In this document: in pieces, positions 1-8,276 of the stretch
Numbering within the stretch: position 1 is the stretch's first letter
Layout of the letters: every line of letters starts with the position of its first letter
Assembly: GCF_012641395.1 (NCBI RefSeq)
Contig: NZ_JABAIH010000004.1
Coordinates: 372,001 to 436,000, forward strand
Source of the DNA: Rhizobium sp. P32RR-XVIII
Lineage (GTDB): Bacteria > Pseudomonadota > Alphaproteobacteria > Rhizobiales > Rhizobiaceae
Reading direction: 5' to 3'
DNA: 64,000 nt
Made by a program: the position numbers and the translations under genes
Notes under the pieces: generated by a model
Told to the model about the DNA's origin: nothing
The model's input: only the letters and a program-made list of their open reading frames with translations
Databases searched by the model: none

Positions 1-794
1 TGACCAAGACCGTCAACGCGGCGCTGGTCGGTCGCGCGATGTACGAAGGAAAGGGCAATTTCGAAACGACCAACCTGTTGCCGGAGTGGAAGAACGATGA
101 GCGGTCGCACATCAAGCTTCGTCACCTGCTGGGGATGGAGAGCGGTCTTGCCTTCAACGAGAATTACGGCAGCGTCGCGGATGTAACGCGGATGCTCTAT
201 CTCGACCCCGACATGGTTACGCTTCCCGCCAATGCGCCATTCGAGGCGGAGCCGGGAGAGCGCTTCCGTTATTCGAGCGGCACATCGGTCCTGTTGTCGC
301 GGATCTGGATGGATTGGATCGGCGACCAGCAGAAGGCGCTCGCCTATCCAACTGACGCGCTTTTCAGGCCACTCGGCATGTCGAGCGCGGTTCTCGAAGC
401 TGATGCTCGGGGCACCTTTGTCGGCAGTTCCTATCTCTACGCGACGGCGCACGACTGGGCGCGTTTCGGACAGTTTCTGCTGCAGGACGGGGTCTGGAAC
501 GGCCAGCGGCTGTTGCCGGAGGGATTCGTGAACGTCATGCGCACGCCGACACGGTCGTCGAGCGGCACATATACTCAGGGCCAGGCATGGCTGGCCGCGC
601 CGGGCGGCGATACGAGCGCCGAGGCCGGGCTGCCGGAAGATACATTCTGGCTGGAAGGGCACGACGGGCAGAGCATGGCAATCGTGCCTTCCGCCAATCT
701 GGTGTTTGTCCGGATGGGACTGACGCCAAGCTCGCTAGGCTACAAGCCGCAGGTGCTGCTGAAACAGGTGCTGGCCGCGCTGCCGGCCAGTTGA
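1..794 (+). CDS. Serine hydrolase of the class C beta-lactamase fold (5' end cut by window)
   Basis: The reading frame is open from the first base, and the first residues read (M)TKTVNAALVG. This matches the S-x-x-K nucleophile region of the beta-lactamase/D-alanyl-D-alanine carboxypeptidase family, with the catalytic serine codon just outside the window. Further along are a Y-S-S tract (the Y-x-N-like position) and an H-D-G triad near the C-terminus, as expected for this fold. These enzymes are usually periplasmic or cytoplasmic esterases or peptidases, and the substrate cannot be told from sequence. The ATG at 39 is internal, not the true start. It converges with the lytic transglycosylase gene, 25 bp away. 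Confidence 0.85.
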   Translation, partial: TKTVNAALVGRAMYEGKGNFETTNLLPEWKNDERSHIKLRHLLGMESGLAFNENYGSVADVTRMLYLDPDMVTLPANAPFEAEPGERFRYSSGTSVLLSRIWMDWIGDQQKALAYPTDALFRPLGMSSAVLEADARGTFVGSSYLYATAHDWARFGQFLLQDGVWNGQRLLPEGFVNVMRTPTRSSSGTYTQGQAWLAAPGGDTSAEAGLPEDTFWLEGHDGQSMAIVPSANLVFVRMGLTPSSLGYKPQVLLKQVLAALPAS

Positions 795-819
795 GTAGGC
801 ATAACAGGCGGGGTGGTTT

Positions 820-1758
820 CTAATAGGTGCCTTGGGCGATGTCCGTCATGCCCTTGCGTTTTGCATCGTAGTAATAGCCGCGGGCATAAAGCTTGACGGC
901 GTCTTCTTCGTTGCTGTTCGAAACAAGCCATGCGCCGCGCAGATATTTCGCGGCATATTTGATGTTGGTTTCAGCATCGAGCAGGCCGTTGGGCTGGCCG
1001 TCATAGCCCATCGATTTCGCCGTATTGTACTTGATCTGCATCAGGCCGAAGTAGCCGCGCTTGTTGTAGGCGTTTGGATTGTAACGGCTTTCCCGATGCA
1101 CGACGCGATGGATCAGCGATTCAGGGACTTCGTAGAGCTTCGAATACTTGCTGATCAGCTTGCTGATAAAGCTCTTTTCGACGGTGGGAGCGGTGTCGAC
1201 GTCGCTGTCGCTGAACATCGGCGGCGCGGCCGGCGGATCCATCGGGGCGGACTCGTCGAAGGTGAAGTCCGACATCGAGCGCTGCGTCGCGCCAATGGAA
1301 GCAATGGCAGCCAGGGCGCCACTCTGCGGCGTCGTCGCCGCGAAGGCAAGCTGGGTCGATGGCGAGGGCGGGGTGCCCGGGCGCGGCGTAGGTACGACCG
1401 ACTGGATCGCCGTCATTTCCGGCGTCAGCGGGATCTGCGTTGCCGCGGCCGCCATCTGTTGCATGGCGGGGTCGGCAAGAGCTTCCGTCCCGGGCATTGT
1501 CATCGCATCGGCGGTGAGGGCCGGTGTTGCCTGCGGGCTGGCAGCCGCGAATGCGTCTGTGGGCTGGCTGGTGCCGTCAGCGGCCGGTACCGCCGCCATC
1601 ATCATTGCATCTTCGCCGGGCTTGGGGGTCGGGACAACGGTTTGTACGGCGGTCAATTCCGCCAGGGATGTGTATTCGACGGTCGAGCATCCCGCAACAC
1701 CACCGAGCATCGTCAAGACAAGGCCGCCTGTCAGGACGGAGAACCCCTTCGCTACCAT
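820..1758 (-). CDS. Lytic transglycosylase (SLT domain) lipoprotein
   Basis: A 312-aa protein with a lipoprotein signal peptide (hydrophobic residues 8-20, lipobox G-V-A-G-C with Cys24), a long Ala/Pro/Thr-rich linker (about 25-195) and a C-terminal SLT-type goose-lysozyme-like domain (about 200-312). The catalytic glutamate is expected at E223 in the H-R-E-S-R-Y-N-P context, followed by the G-L-M-Q-I motif. Family members cleave the MurNAc-GlcNAc bond with 1,6-anhydro ring formation, probably here from the inner face of the outer membrane. The linker carries two copies of a T-A-[VI]-Q-[TS]-V-V-P-T-P-[KR]-P-G motif (about 36-48 and 116-128). The ATG start is preceded by only a weak ribosome site. 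Confidence 0.88.
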   Translation of the reverse strand: MVAKGFSVLTGGLVLTMLGGVAGCSTVEYTSLAELTAVQTVVPTPKPGEDAMMMAAVPAADGTSQPTDAFAAASPQATPALTADAMTMPGTEALADPAMQQMAAAATQIPLTPEMTAIQSVVPTPRPGTPPSPSTQLAFAATTPQSGALAAIASIGATQRSMSDFTFDESAPMDPPAAPPMFSDSDVDTAPTVEKSFISKLISKYSKLYEVPESLIHRVVHRESRYNPNAYNKRGYFGLMQIKYNTAKSMGYDGQPNGLLDAETNIKYAAKYLRGAWLVSNSNEEDAVKLYARGYYYDAKRKGMTDIAQGTY

Positions 1759-1867
1759 TCTGTCACTTTCGCGATTCGCGCCGCCCTGGCAGCGATTAAG
1801 TTACTGAAAACCTAAGCCCTGATTTTTCCATTAACTTATTCGCGGTTGTGTCGCAAGCCACCCAGCC

Positions 1868-2503
1868 TCAGGCGGCGATACGGCGATAGCCGGCGGTCAC
1901 GGCGCCGGCGGCGATCAGCAGGGTTCCACCGGTACGGTTGACCGTGCGCTGCACGCTTGCCTTGCGGATCAGGCCGCGCGCGGCATTCGCAAGAAGCGCA
2001 TAGCAGGAAGCATTGATCGTCGCGAGAATGAGGAAGGTCAGCTCCATGACGAGCATCTGTTCGAAGAAGGGATTCGCAGGATTGAGGAACTGCGGAACGA
2101 AGGCGACGAAGAAAACGATGCTCTTCGGATTGAGCGCCGTCACGATATAGGCGTGCAGGAAGATCTTCAGCGACTTCTGATCCGGCAGGTTGTCATTGTC
2201 GGCCACCGGCTCGGTGATGATCGGCGAGCGCCAGAGCTTGATGCCGAGGTAGATGAGGTACGCACCGCCGACCCACTTCAGCACCGTGAATAGCGTTGCC
2301 GATGCAGCCAGAAGCGCGCCCAGCCCGAAGAGGGAAGCCGTCATCGCGGTGAAATCGCCGAGCGCTACGCCGCTGACAGTCGCCAGCGCCGTCTTGCGCC
2401 CATGGCCAAGCGCGTAGGACACGACGAGTAGGATCGTCGGTCCCGGAATGGCCAGCATGATGGCGGATGCAGCGGCGAAAGCGAGCCAGGCTTCGAGCGA
2501 CAT
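1868..2503 (-). CDS. LysE/RhtB family amino-acid exporter
   Basis: A 211-aa, very hydrophobic protein with about six predicted membrane segments. The N-terminal segment contains the I-P-G-P-T-I-L-L-V motif typical of the LysE/RhtB translocator family, inner-membrane exporters of amino acids or their derivatives. The ATG at 2503 is chosen over an upstream in-frame start because it is preceded by AGGAGGAG at ideal spacing. It lies 58 bp downstream of pfp on the same strand and may be cotranscribed with it. The substrate is unknown. Confidence 0.88.
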   Translation of the reverse strand: MSLEAWLAFAAASAIMLAIPGPTILLVVSYALGHGRKTALATVSGVALGDFTAMTASLFGLGALLAASATLFTVLKWVGGAYLIYLGIKLWRSPIITEPVADNDNLPDQKSLKIFLHAYIVTALNPKSIVFFVAFVPQFLNPANPFFEQMLVMELTFLILATINASCYALLANAARGLIRKASVQRTVNRTGGTLLIAAGAVTAGYRRIAA

Positions 2504-2561
2504 GGAATCTCCTCCTGTTCCTTTGGAACTAAGCAAAGACACCATAGTCGCCCTGCGTCAA

Positions 2562-3773
2562 TCATACTTCCTGGTATTTTTGCCCCACCGTTTCCATCAC
2601 TTCGGCGAACCATTTGGTCGAGAGGTCGAAGGGCTTGCCGCCCTTGATACGCGGAAATTCGATGGTCCGGAGTTTGCCGTTTTGCGCTTCGTCGTGACCC
2701 GTGACGCCGGAGACCTTGTTGAGCGCGCTTTCGACGGCCAGGTCGACCATGCTTTGGATGAGACGAAGGTCGTCGGCATTGGCGGCCGCCGAGCGGGCAA
2801 AATAGCCGGATTTCTGAACCAGCGAGCGCTCGGCATTGAGCAGGTTGGCGAACTGCTTCTGGAACCAGCCGCCGACGTTGATCGTGTCGATCTTCACATG
2901 TCCGAAGGCATCTCGCTTGATGGTCTCGCCAGCGGCTTCCCGCTCGGCGACGATGGCATCGAGGCAAGCACCTTCCGAGACGAAGACGGTCGCGTGACCG
3001 GTCCTGTCCATGATCTCCTTGAGGCGTTCGGCCTCGGCTTGCAGGTCGAAGGCCATCTCCGGCAGGTAAACGGCATCGATGCTCTTCAGACCGGCATTCA
3101 TCATCAGCCCGTCGACATATTCATAGTTCTTCGTACGGCTCAAATAGGCGCGGGCGGTTGCCGCCGTCAGCCAGCCGCAGTGACGGCCCATGACCTCATG
3201 GATGACAAGTGTGCGCGGTGCTGCGCTCTGCTCATTGCTGACATTGTCGAAGAAATGCGCGCCGACTTCGGCAGCCGTCCAGGCGCCCAGAGACTGGCGG
3301 ATCGGCACGACATCGTTGTCGACCGTCTTCGGCAAACCGACGACGGTGAGGTTATAGTTGTTGGCCGCGAGATAGGCGGCCAGATCGGCGGCTGTCGTGT
3401 TGGTGTCGTCGCCGCCGATAGTGTGAAGGATGGTCACGCCGTCATTGGCAAGGCGCTCTGCCGCCACACGCAGCGGATTTTCGCCCTCCTTGACCAGGCC
3501 GCGCTTGACGCAGTCGGCGGCGTTCGTGAGCTTAACCCGGCTGTTGCCGATCGGTGAGCCGCCAAAGCGGTGGAGAAGCGGAGCCTTTTCGCGCATCTCC
3601 TTGCTGATCACGACGCTATCGCCAAGAAGCACGCCCTGATAGCCCGATTTGTAGGCAATGATCTCGAGATCAGGGGCGACATCAGTGTAGCGTTCGATCA
3701 GGCCGCCGACGGCAGAAGAAAGACAGGGCGCCAGGCCTCCGGCGGTCAGCATTGCTACTTTCTGTTTGGCCAT
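2562..3773 (-). CDS. pfp: Pyrophosphate--fructose 6-phosphate 1-phosphotransferase (phosphofructokinase family)
   Basis: A 403-aa protein of the phosphofructokinase fold. Two signatures point to PPi rather than ATP as phosphoryl donor: G-G-D-D at residues 120-123 (ATP enzymes have G-G-D-G) and P-K-T-V-D-N-D at 148-154 (the lysine occupies the ATP alpha-phosphate region). The reaction is reversible, fructose 6-phosphate + PPi to fructose 1,6-bisphosphate, in cytoplasmic glycolysis/gluconeogenesis. The start at 3773 has an AAAGGAGGG ribosome site; a longer frame to 3902 exists but lacks one. Donor specificity is inferred from motifs. Confidence 0.9.
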   Translation of the reverse strand: MAKQKVAMLTAGGLAPCLSSAVGGLIERYTDVAPDLEIIAYKSGYQGVLLGDSVVISKEMREKAPLLHRFGGSPIGNSRVKLTNAADCVKRGLVKEGENPLRVAAERLANDGVTILHTIGGDDTNTTAADLAAYLAANNYNLTVVGLPKTVDNDVVPIRQSLGAWTAAEVGAHFFDNVSNEQSAAPRTLVIHEVMGRHCGWLTAATARAYLSRTKNYEYVDGLMMNAGLKSIDAVYLPEMAFDLQAEAERLKEIMDRTGHATVFVSEGACLDAIVAEREAAGETIKRDAFGHVKIDTINVGGWFQKQFANLLNAERSLVQKSGYFARSAAANADDLRLIQSMVDLAVESALNKVSGVTGHDEAQNGKLRTIEFPRIKGGKPFDLSTKWFAEVMETVGQKYQEV

Positions 3774-4072
3774 TTTTCCCTCCTTTGAGCGTTCGGATGT
3801 GCTTACCTCTCGCATGGATGAGGCACGAAAAGAATGCTGTAAAGTAAAGAATTTACGAAAGAGAGGCGGGCTTCGCCTCGGGCGCTCATCTAATCGTTTC
3901 AAGCTCGGATGCGGGCCGGAGAGCCGCTGTGGAAATCGTATGTGGGCAGAGCGTAGCGTCGGGTGATAGGCCCGAGCCGGGCACCCGATCGCCGATCACG
4001 TCCAAGAGTCCGTTGAGTACGTCAGCGGCTGATACGCCGGAGCAGAAGACCGCCCATGGCGACCATTTGTCC
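3774..4072. other. Intergenic stretch between pfp and the VOC gene
   Basis: About 300 bases with the pfp ribosome site at the left edge and presumably the pfp promoter. Short open frames occur on both strands, including one on the minus strand that runs into the VOC gene. None has a convincing ribosome site or recognisable product. I see no clear RNA gene or repeat. Confidence 0.4.
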
Positions 4073-4510
4073 TCAGCTGAGTTCCTGGGCGAGTCCGATG
4101 AGAAGCCGTTCAGGCCCACGGATATAGCAGAGTCGATACGCGTCTTTATACTGGACTACTTCGCCTACGAGCTGCGCGCCGCGCGTGCGGAGCCTTTCAA
4201 GCGTCTCGTCGATGTCGTCCACGGTGAACATGGTGCGGAGGTAGCCTAGGGCGTTGACCGGGGCGTTCCGGTGATCTGCGACGACATCAGGCGTGAGGAA
4301 GCGGGAGAGCTCGAGCCGGTTGTGGCCGTCCGGTGTGCGCATCATGGCAATCTCGACACGCTGATCGCCCAGTCCCGTGACACGTCCGGCCCATTCTCCT
4401 TCGATCGTGGCCCGCCCTTCGAGCTCGAGGCCGAGTTCGCGAAAGAAATCAATCGCCCCTTCGAGGTCTTCGACGACGATTCCTACGTTGTCCATCCGCT
4501 TGAGCGCCAT
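4073..4510 (-). CDS. VOC (glyoxalase/bleomycin-resistance fold) family protein
   Basis: A 145-aa protein beginning with the characteristic paired beta-alpha-beta-beta unit (R-M-D-N-V-G-I-V-V-E-D, then F-F-R-E-L-G-L) and a second half-repeat ending in I-R-G-P-E-R-L-L-I-G-L. This is the vicinal oxygen chelate fold. The superfamily covers glyoxalases, dioxygenases and antibiotic-binding proteins, and nothing here fixes the substrate. The ATG at 4510 has GGAG nine bases upstream; a TTG 15 bases further out is in frame but less likely. It is a single gene on the minus strand, divergent from the TerB/J-domain gene. Confidence 0.85.
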   Translation of the reverse strand: MALKRMDNVGIVVEDLEGAIDFFRELGLELEGRATIEGEWAGRVTGLGDQRVEIAMMRTPDGHNRLELSRFLTPDVVADHRNAPVNALGYLRTMFTVDDIDETLERLRTRGAQLVGEVVQYKDAYRLCYIRGPERLLIGLAQELS

Positions 4511-4713
4511 GTTTCCAATCTCCAAGATGTCGTCGCAATCTACAAGGTGTCGCCGAGTCTAACAACGGACGCTTGAGGTGCCCCGCATCTAAGAACCACG
4601 ACTGTTACCGGATTGTGAAAAGTGTTTTCGATAGTGCGACCAATGGCTGCCTTGCAAAGGCTTCGATTATTTGATCAACCTGTCTCTTACATGTTGCGAT
4701 GCGAGAGACTTTG

Positions 4714-5421
4714 ATGTCCTTCTGGGAAAGATTGCTGAATGCCATCGGTAGTGCTGCGGGCAACGTGCTCTCGGCGGTGGTCGAGGCTGTCCGCACCGCT
4801 TTTGAGGGCGATCCGGAAACCCGCCGCAAGGTGGCGATCTCCGTCGCCATCATCGCGCTTTCCGCAAAGATGGCCAAGGCCGACGGCATCGTCAGCGAAA
4901 AGGAAGTCCAGGCCTTCCAGGATATCTTTGAATTTCCGCAGGACCAGGCGAAGAACGTCGCGCGGCTCTACAATCTTGCGCGTCAGGACATCGCTGGTTA
5001 CGAGGCCTATGCCGCCAAGCTGTCTTCGCTCTGCATCAGCTGCGCTGCCAATTGCTCGGTACTGGAAGATGTGCTCGACGGCCTCTTCCACATCGCCAAG
5101 GCGGATGGACTGGTGCATGAGAAGGAGATGAATTTCCTTCGCCACATCGGCCAGATCTTCGAAATGAGCGACGAGCGTTTCGAGCAGATCGCCGCGCGAC
5201 ATGTTTCGATTGGCCGGGATCCCTACAAGGTTCTCGGTGTTTTGCCTTCCGATGACTTTCCGACGATCCGCCGCCGCTATCACGTCCTCGTCAGCGAGAA
5301 CCATCCTGACCGGCTGATTTCGCGGGGCGTACCCAAAGAGTTCCATGCGATCGCCAACGAGCGCATGGCTGCCCTCAATGACGCCTATGCGACGATCGAG
5401 AAGGAACGTCGCGCCGCATGA
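4714..5421 (+). CDS. TerB-domain / J-domain (DjlA-like) co-chaperone
   Basis: A 236-aa protein with a tellurite-resistance TerB-like all-helical domain (about 50-155, with two A-K-A-D-G acidic motifs) and a C-terminal J-domain (about 170-232) that retains the H-P-D tripeptide needed to stimulate DnaK ATPase. This is the DjlA layout. Enterobacterial DjlA has an N-terminal membrane anchor; here the first 25 residues are only mildly hydrophobic or amphipathic. The ATG at 4714 is preferred to 4699 because GAGAG lies six bases before it. The stop overlaps the start of the amidase gene (ATGA), so the two are probably translated together. Confidence 0.85.
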   Translation: MSFWERLLNAIGSAAGNVLSAVVEAVRTAFEGDPETRRKVAISVAIIALSAKMAKADGIVSEKEVQAFQDIFEFPQDQAKNVARLYNLARQDIAGYEAYAAKLSSLCISCAANCSVLEDVLDGLFHIAKADGLVHEKEMNFLRHIGQIFEMSDERFEQIAARHVSIGRDPYKVLGVLPSDDFPTIRRRYHVLVSENHPDRLISRGVPKEFHAIANERMAALNDAYATIEKERRAA

Positions 5422-6179
5422 CCTCATTCGCGGCCGATTACCGCAAGGCTTCCGTGCAGCCGTCGCCGAACCATGGCGAGCGTGCCGGCGGCCGCAAGCC
5501 GGATATGATCATCCTTCATTACACGGGCATGCCCTCTCACCAAGAGGCGCTTGCCTGGCTCTGTCGCGACGAGAGTCAGGTCTCCAGCCACTATTTCGTG
5601 CATGAGAGCGGCGATGTCGTTCAGCTCGTGCCGGAGGAACGGCGGGCGTGGCATGCGGGCAAGAGCAGCTGGCACGGCGAGGGCGATATCAACTCCCGGT
5701 CCATCGGCATTGAAATCGCCAATGCCGGACATCCCGGTGGGCTGCCGGATTTTCCCGAAAACCAGATTGCGGCAGTCATAGAATTGTGTCGCGATTGTGT
5801 TGAACGTTGGTCGATTAAGCCGGAATTGGTGCTCGGACACTCGGATATTGCGCCGGTTCGCAAGGTTGATCCCGGCGAAAAATTTCCCTGGGGTGAATTG
5901 CATAGATCAGGGGTAGGGCACTGGGTCGAGCCGGCACCGATCACCGGCGGCCGCTTCTTCCAGCGCGGTGATCGCGGCCAGCCGATCGAGGCGCTGCAGT
6001 CCATGCTGTCCCTCTACGGTTATGCTACGGAAATCACGGGCGAATTCAGCGACAAGACAGCCGGTGACGTAGAAGCCTTCCAGCGCCATTTCCGCCAGGA
6101 ACGGGTCGATGGAATTGCCGACTTTTCGACGATCGACACGCTGCATCGTCTGCTTGCGACGCTGCCGCGTTATTCGTGA
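5418..6179 (+). CDS. AmpD-like N-acetylmuramoyl-L-alanine amidase with peptidoglycan-binding domain
   Basis: A 253-aa protein with an N-terminal Amidase_2 domain (about 25-165) and a C-terminal PG_binding_1 repeat (about 185-250, Q-R-G-D-R-G-Q-P-I-E-A-L-Q start). The zinc ligands fit H34, H141 and D151, with the same H-to-D spacing as AmpD, and E99 is the likely catalytic glutamate. It hydrolyses the MurNAc-L-Ala bond of anhydro-muropeptides or peptidoglycan. There is no signal peptide, so a cytoplasmic recycling role is plausible, although the binding domain is more typical of wall-acting amidases. It is translationally coupled (ATGA) to the upstream J-domain gene. Confidence 0.9.
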   Translation: MTSFAADYRKASVQPSPNHGERAGGRKPDMIILHYTGMPSHQEALAWLCRDESQVSSHYFVHESGDVVQLVPEERRAWHAGKSSWHGEGDINSRSIGIEIANAGHPGGLPDFPENQIAAVIELCRDCVERWSIKPELVLGHSDIAPVRKVDPGEKFPWGELHRSGVGHWVEPAPITGGRFFQRGDRGQPIEALQSMLSLYGYATEITGEFSDKTAGDVEAFQRHFRQERVDGIADFSTIDTLHRLLATLPRYS

Positions 6180-6440
6180 CATCCGTGTGACGTCCCGAGC
6201 AACTTTTTTCCAAAAATGCATTGACAGACGCACTGCCACATCCTTTCCCAATTATCTCCTCATTGCGATGGTCTAACCCCAGTCACTGAGCGGGGCTCGT
6301 CCGGTTTTTTGTGTGTAACCGCGGGCGTCAAATGAAACGATGAGAATTGCTGCGGCATGTTTCCAGTTCTTGGGACGTGTAACCGGACGACTGCGCCGCG
6401 CGCGGTCCAGCTATTCTTTGGGCCGGAGTAATTAGACTAG
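6180..6440 (+). other. Non-coding stretch with possible promoter and short structured transcript
   Basis: No gene is visible. A TTGACA hexamer occurs at about 6223. It is followed by a segment with GC-rich complementary tracts and a run of six T's near 6310, which could be a small RNA ending in a weak terminator, or the leader of the next gene. Pairing around the T-run is short, so this is only a candidate. Confidence 0.2.
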
Positions 6441-7019
6441 ATGAGAGATATGCTTATTGGTGCGGCGGCGTGCGCGAGCGCGTTGCTGATAGGGTATGGC
6501 TGTGCTTTTGCTGACGATGCGGGAAACAAGGCTAAGGATGAAACCCTGACGGTGAACTTCAAGACCGTCGATCGCCAGAGCGGCTATGCAATCCCGGATT
6601 TCGAGACCCTCAAATATTCCATTTTGATCGTCAAATACGCCAAGGAATATGACGTCCCGGTCGAGCTTGCTCGGGCCGTCGTTCGCGTCGAAAGCAATTT
6701 CGATCCGGATGCACTCGGCAGCGCGGGTGAGGTCGGGCTGATGCAGATCAAGCCTGCGACGGCGCGCATGATGGGTTACACGGGTACCAAGAAGGACCTC
6801 TTCGATCCGGAGACGAACATCAAATACGGCATGAAATACCTAGCGGGGGCACACGAGCTCGGCGGCGGGGAAACCTGCGGGACGATCCTTAAATACAACG
6901 CGGGTCATGCCGCCAAGCGCATGAACCCGGTCTCAAAGGCCTATTGCGGCAAGGTGCTGGCGCTCATGCAAGGCGCGCCAGAAGTGGCTGAAACGGCATC
7001 GATTTCGAACCCGACTTAA
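6441..7019 (+). CDS. Secreted lytic transglycosylase (SLT domain)
   Basis: A 192-aa protein with a cleavable signal peptide (hydrophobic 5-22, A-F-A cleavage region near 24) and an SLT domain (about 60-170). The catalytic glutamate is likely E84 in V-E-S-N-F-D-P; the G-L-M-Q-I-K motif and the K-Y-N-A-G motif follow. It is shorter than E. coli Slt70 and consists of little more than the catalytic domain, like many rhizobial SLT proteins. It acts on periplasmic peptidoglycan. It has no SLT-independent binding module and differs from the lipoprotein at 820-1758. Confidence 0.88.
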   Translation: MRDMLIGAAACASALLIGYGCAFADDAGNKAKDETLTVNFKTVDRQSGYAIPDFETLKYSILIVKYAKEYDVPVELARAVVRVESNFDPDALGSAGEVGLMQIKPATARMMGYTGTKKDLFDPETNIKYGMKYLAGAHELGGGETCGTILKYNAGHAAKRMNPVSKAYCGKVLALMQGAPEVAETASISNPT

Positions 7020-7052
7020 GAGTATGAATCAAGCTGACCGCCGTGTTATCTG

Positions 7053-7068
7053 ACCTCGAAAGCGAGGT
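7053..7068 (+). promoter_or_regulatory. Hairpin overlapping the ribosome site of the FAD oxidoreductase
   Basis: ACCTCG-AAAG-CGAGGT forms a perfect six-pair stem with a tetraloop. Its 3' arm contains the GAGG of the ribosome-binding site for the ATG at 7074, so folding would hide it. The pairing is read directly; a regulatory role is inference. Confidence 0.4.
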
Positions 7069-7073
7069 GAGAT

Positions 7074-8261
7074 ATGGCGGCCGATTTCAAGACGATCATC
7101 CTTGGGCGTGGCATGATGGGTGCGGCGGCGGCGCGCCATCTTGCCGGTATGTCGGACGGCATTGCGCTGATCGGGCCGGCCGAGCCGGCGGACCGGAAAA
7201 GCCATCATGGCGTCTTCGCCAGCCATTACGACGAAGCGCGCATCACCCGAACCTTCGATGATGACGTCGTTTGGGCGACGCTGGCCTCCCGTTCGCTCGA
7301 CCGCTACGCGGAGATCGAGGCCGAAAGCGGCATACGCTTCTACACGGAGGCGGGGTGCCTCTTTGCCGGACCGCCTGCGGTCCGCGGTGAGGGCTATCTC
7401 GGCCGCGCGCTCGATGTGGCGGATGAGATGCGGCTCCCTGTTAAATCGCTGCCGCCGGATGAGCTTTCGCGGCGCTTCCCGCAATTTGCGTTCAACCCCA
7501 TCTTTCACGGCTACCTGGAGAACCGCAGGGCAGGGCACATCAACCCGCGCGCGCTCGTCCGCGCCCAGGCTCTTCTTGCAGAGAGAGGCGGCGTTAGGTT
7601 GATCGATGCAACGGCAACTGCGGTTCGCGATGCAGGCTCGCATGTGGAGGTGACCGCTGGCAGCGTGCGCTACACGGCGGAGAAGGTTCTCGTCGCCGCC
7701 GGCGGTTTCAGCAATTTCAACAATCTCCTGCCGCGCCCGGTCGACATTCGCGTCTCGGCGCGGACGGTCGCCTTTTATGAACTAGGCGCAAGCGAGATGG
7801 AGATCTTCGGCGGCATGCCGTCGACGATCGTCTTCGGCGACCGCGAGGAGGATCATGTCTATATCCTTCCGCCGGTGCGCTATCCCGATGGCAAGGCCTA
7901 CCTCAAACTCGGCGGTGATACGGAAAGCCGTGTGTTCGACACGCTGGCGGCCGCAAGCGAATGGTTCCGCGCCGACGGCGACAAGGCCGAGCGGGAGCAT
8001 CTGGCGGCGATTGCCTCGACCATCATGCCGGGGCTTAAGTCTTCCCCGATCACCTCGGCGCCTTGTGTTGCGACCTACACGAGGGACGGCTATCCCTATG
8101 CCGGCTTTACGGAATCGCCGCGGATCGCCGTCCTGACCGGCGGCAATTTCGTGGCCGCAAAATCGTCGGACGAGATCGGGCGTCTTGGTGCCGTGCTGAT
8201 CTGCGATGGCGGTCTCGGCGAAAGCGATTTCGGCAAGGAACTGACGCCGGTCTTCCGGTAA
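7074..8261 (+). CDS. FAD-dependent oxidoreductase, DAO (sarcosine-oxidase-like) family
   Basis: A 395-aa protein. An N-terminal dinucleotide-binding motif of the form G-R-G-M-M-G-A-A-A (residues 11-19) is followed by H-Y-D-E-A-R-I-T-R (about 52-60), which corresponds to the flavin-contacting segment of monomeric sarcosine and N-methyltryptophan oxidases. A C-terminal G-G-N-F-V-A-A-K-S-S-D-E-I-G motif closes the FAD site. It probably oxidises a secondary or N-methyl amine, with substrate unknown. The next gene is a close paralogue in tandem, 15 bp away. The ribosome site may be sequestered in a small hairpin. Confidence 0.82.
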   Translation: MAADFKTIILGRGMMGAAAARHLAGMSDGIALIGPAEPADRKSHHGVFASHYDEARITRTFDDDVVWATLASRSLDRYAEIEAESGIRFYTEAGCLFAGPPAVRGEGYLGRALDVADEMRLPVKSLPPDELSRRFPQFAFNPIFHGYLENRRAGHINPRALVRAQALLAERGGVRLIDATATAVRDAGSHVEVTAGSVRYTAEKVLVAAGGFSNFNNLLPRPVDIRVSARTVAFYELGASEMEIFGGMPSTIVFGDREEDHVYILPPVRYPDGKAYLKLGGDTESRVFDTLAAASEWFRADGDKAEREHLAAIASTIMPGLKSSPITSAPCVATYTRDGYPYAGFTESPRIAVLTGGNFVAAKSSDEIGRLGAVLICDGGLGESDFGKELTPVFR

Positions 8262-8276
8262 GGCGAAGAGGCATTC

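Noticed and set aside
3886..4119. 77-aa minus-strand frame after the VOC gene
   Set aside because: Overlaps the VOC coding end in another frame and lacks start signals.
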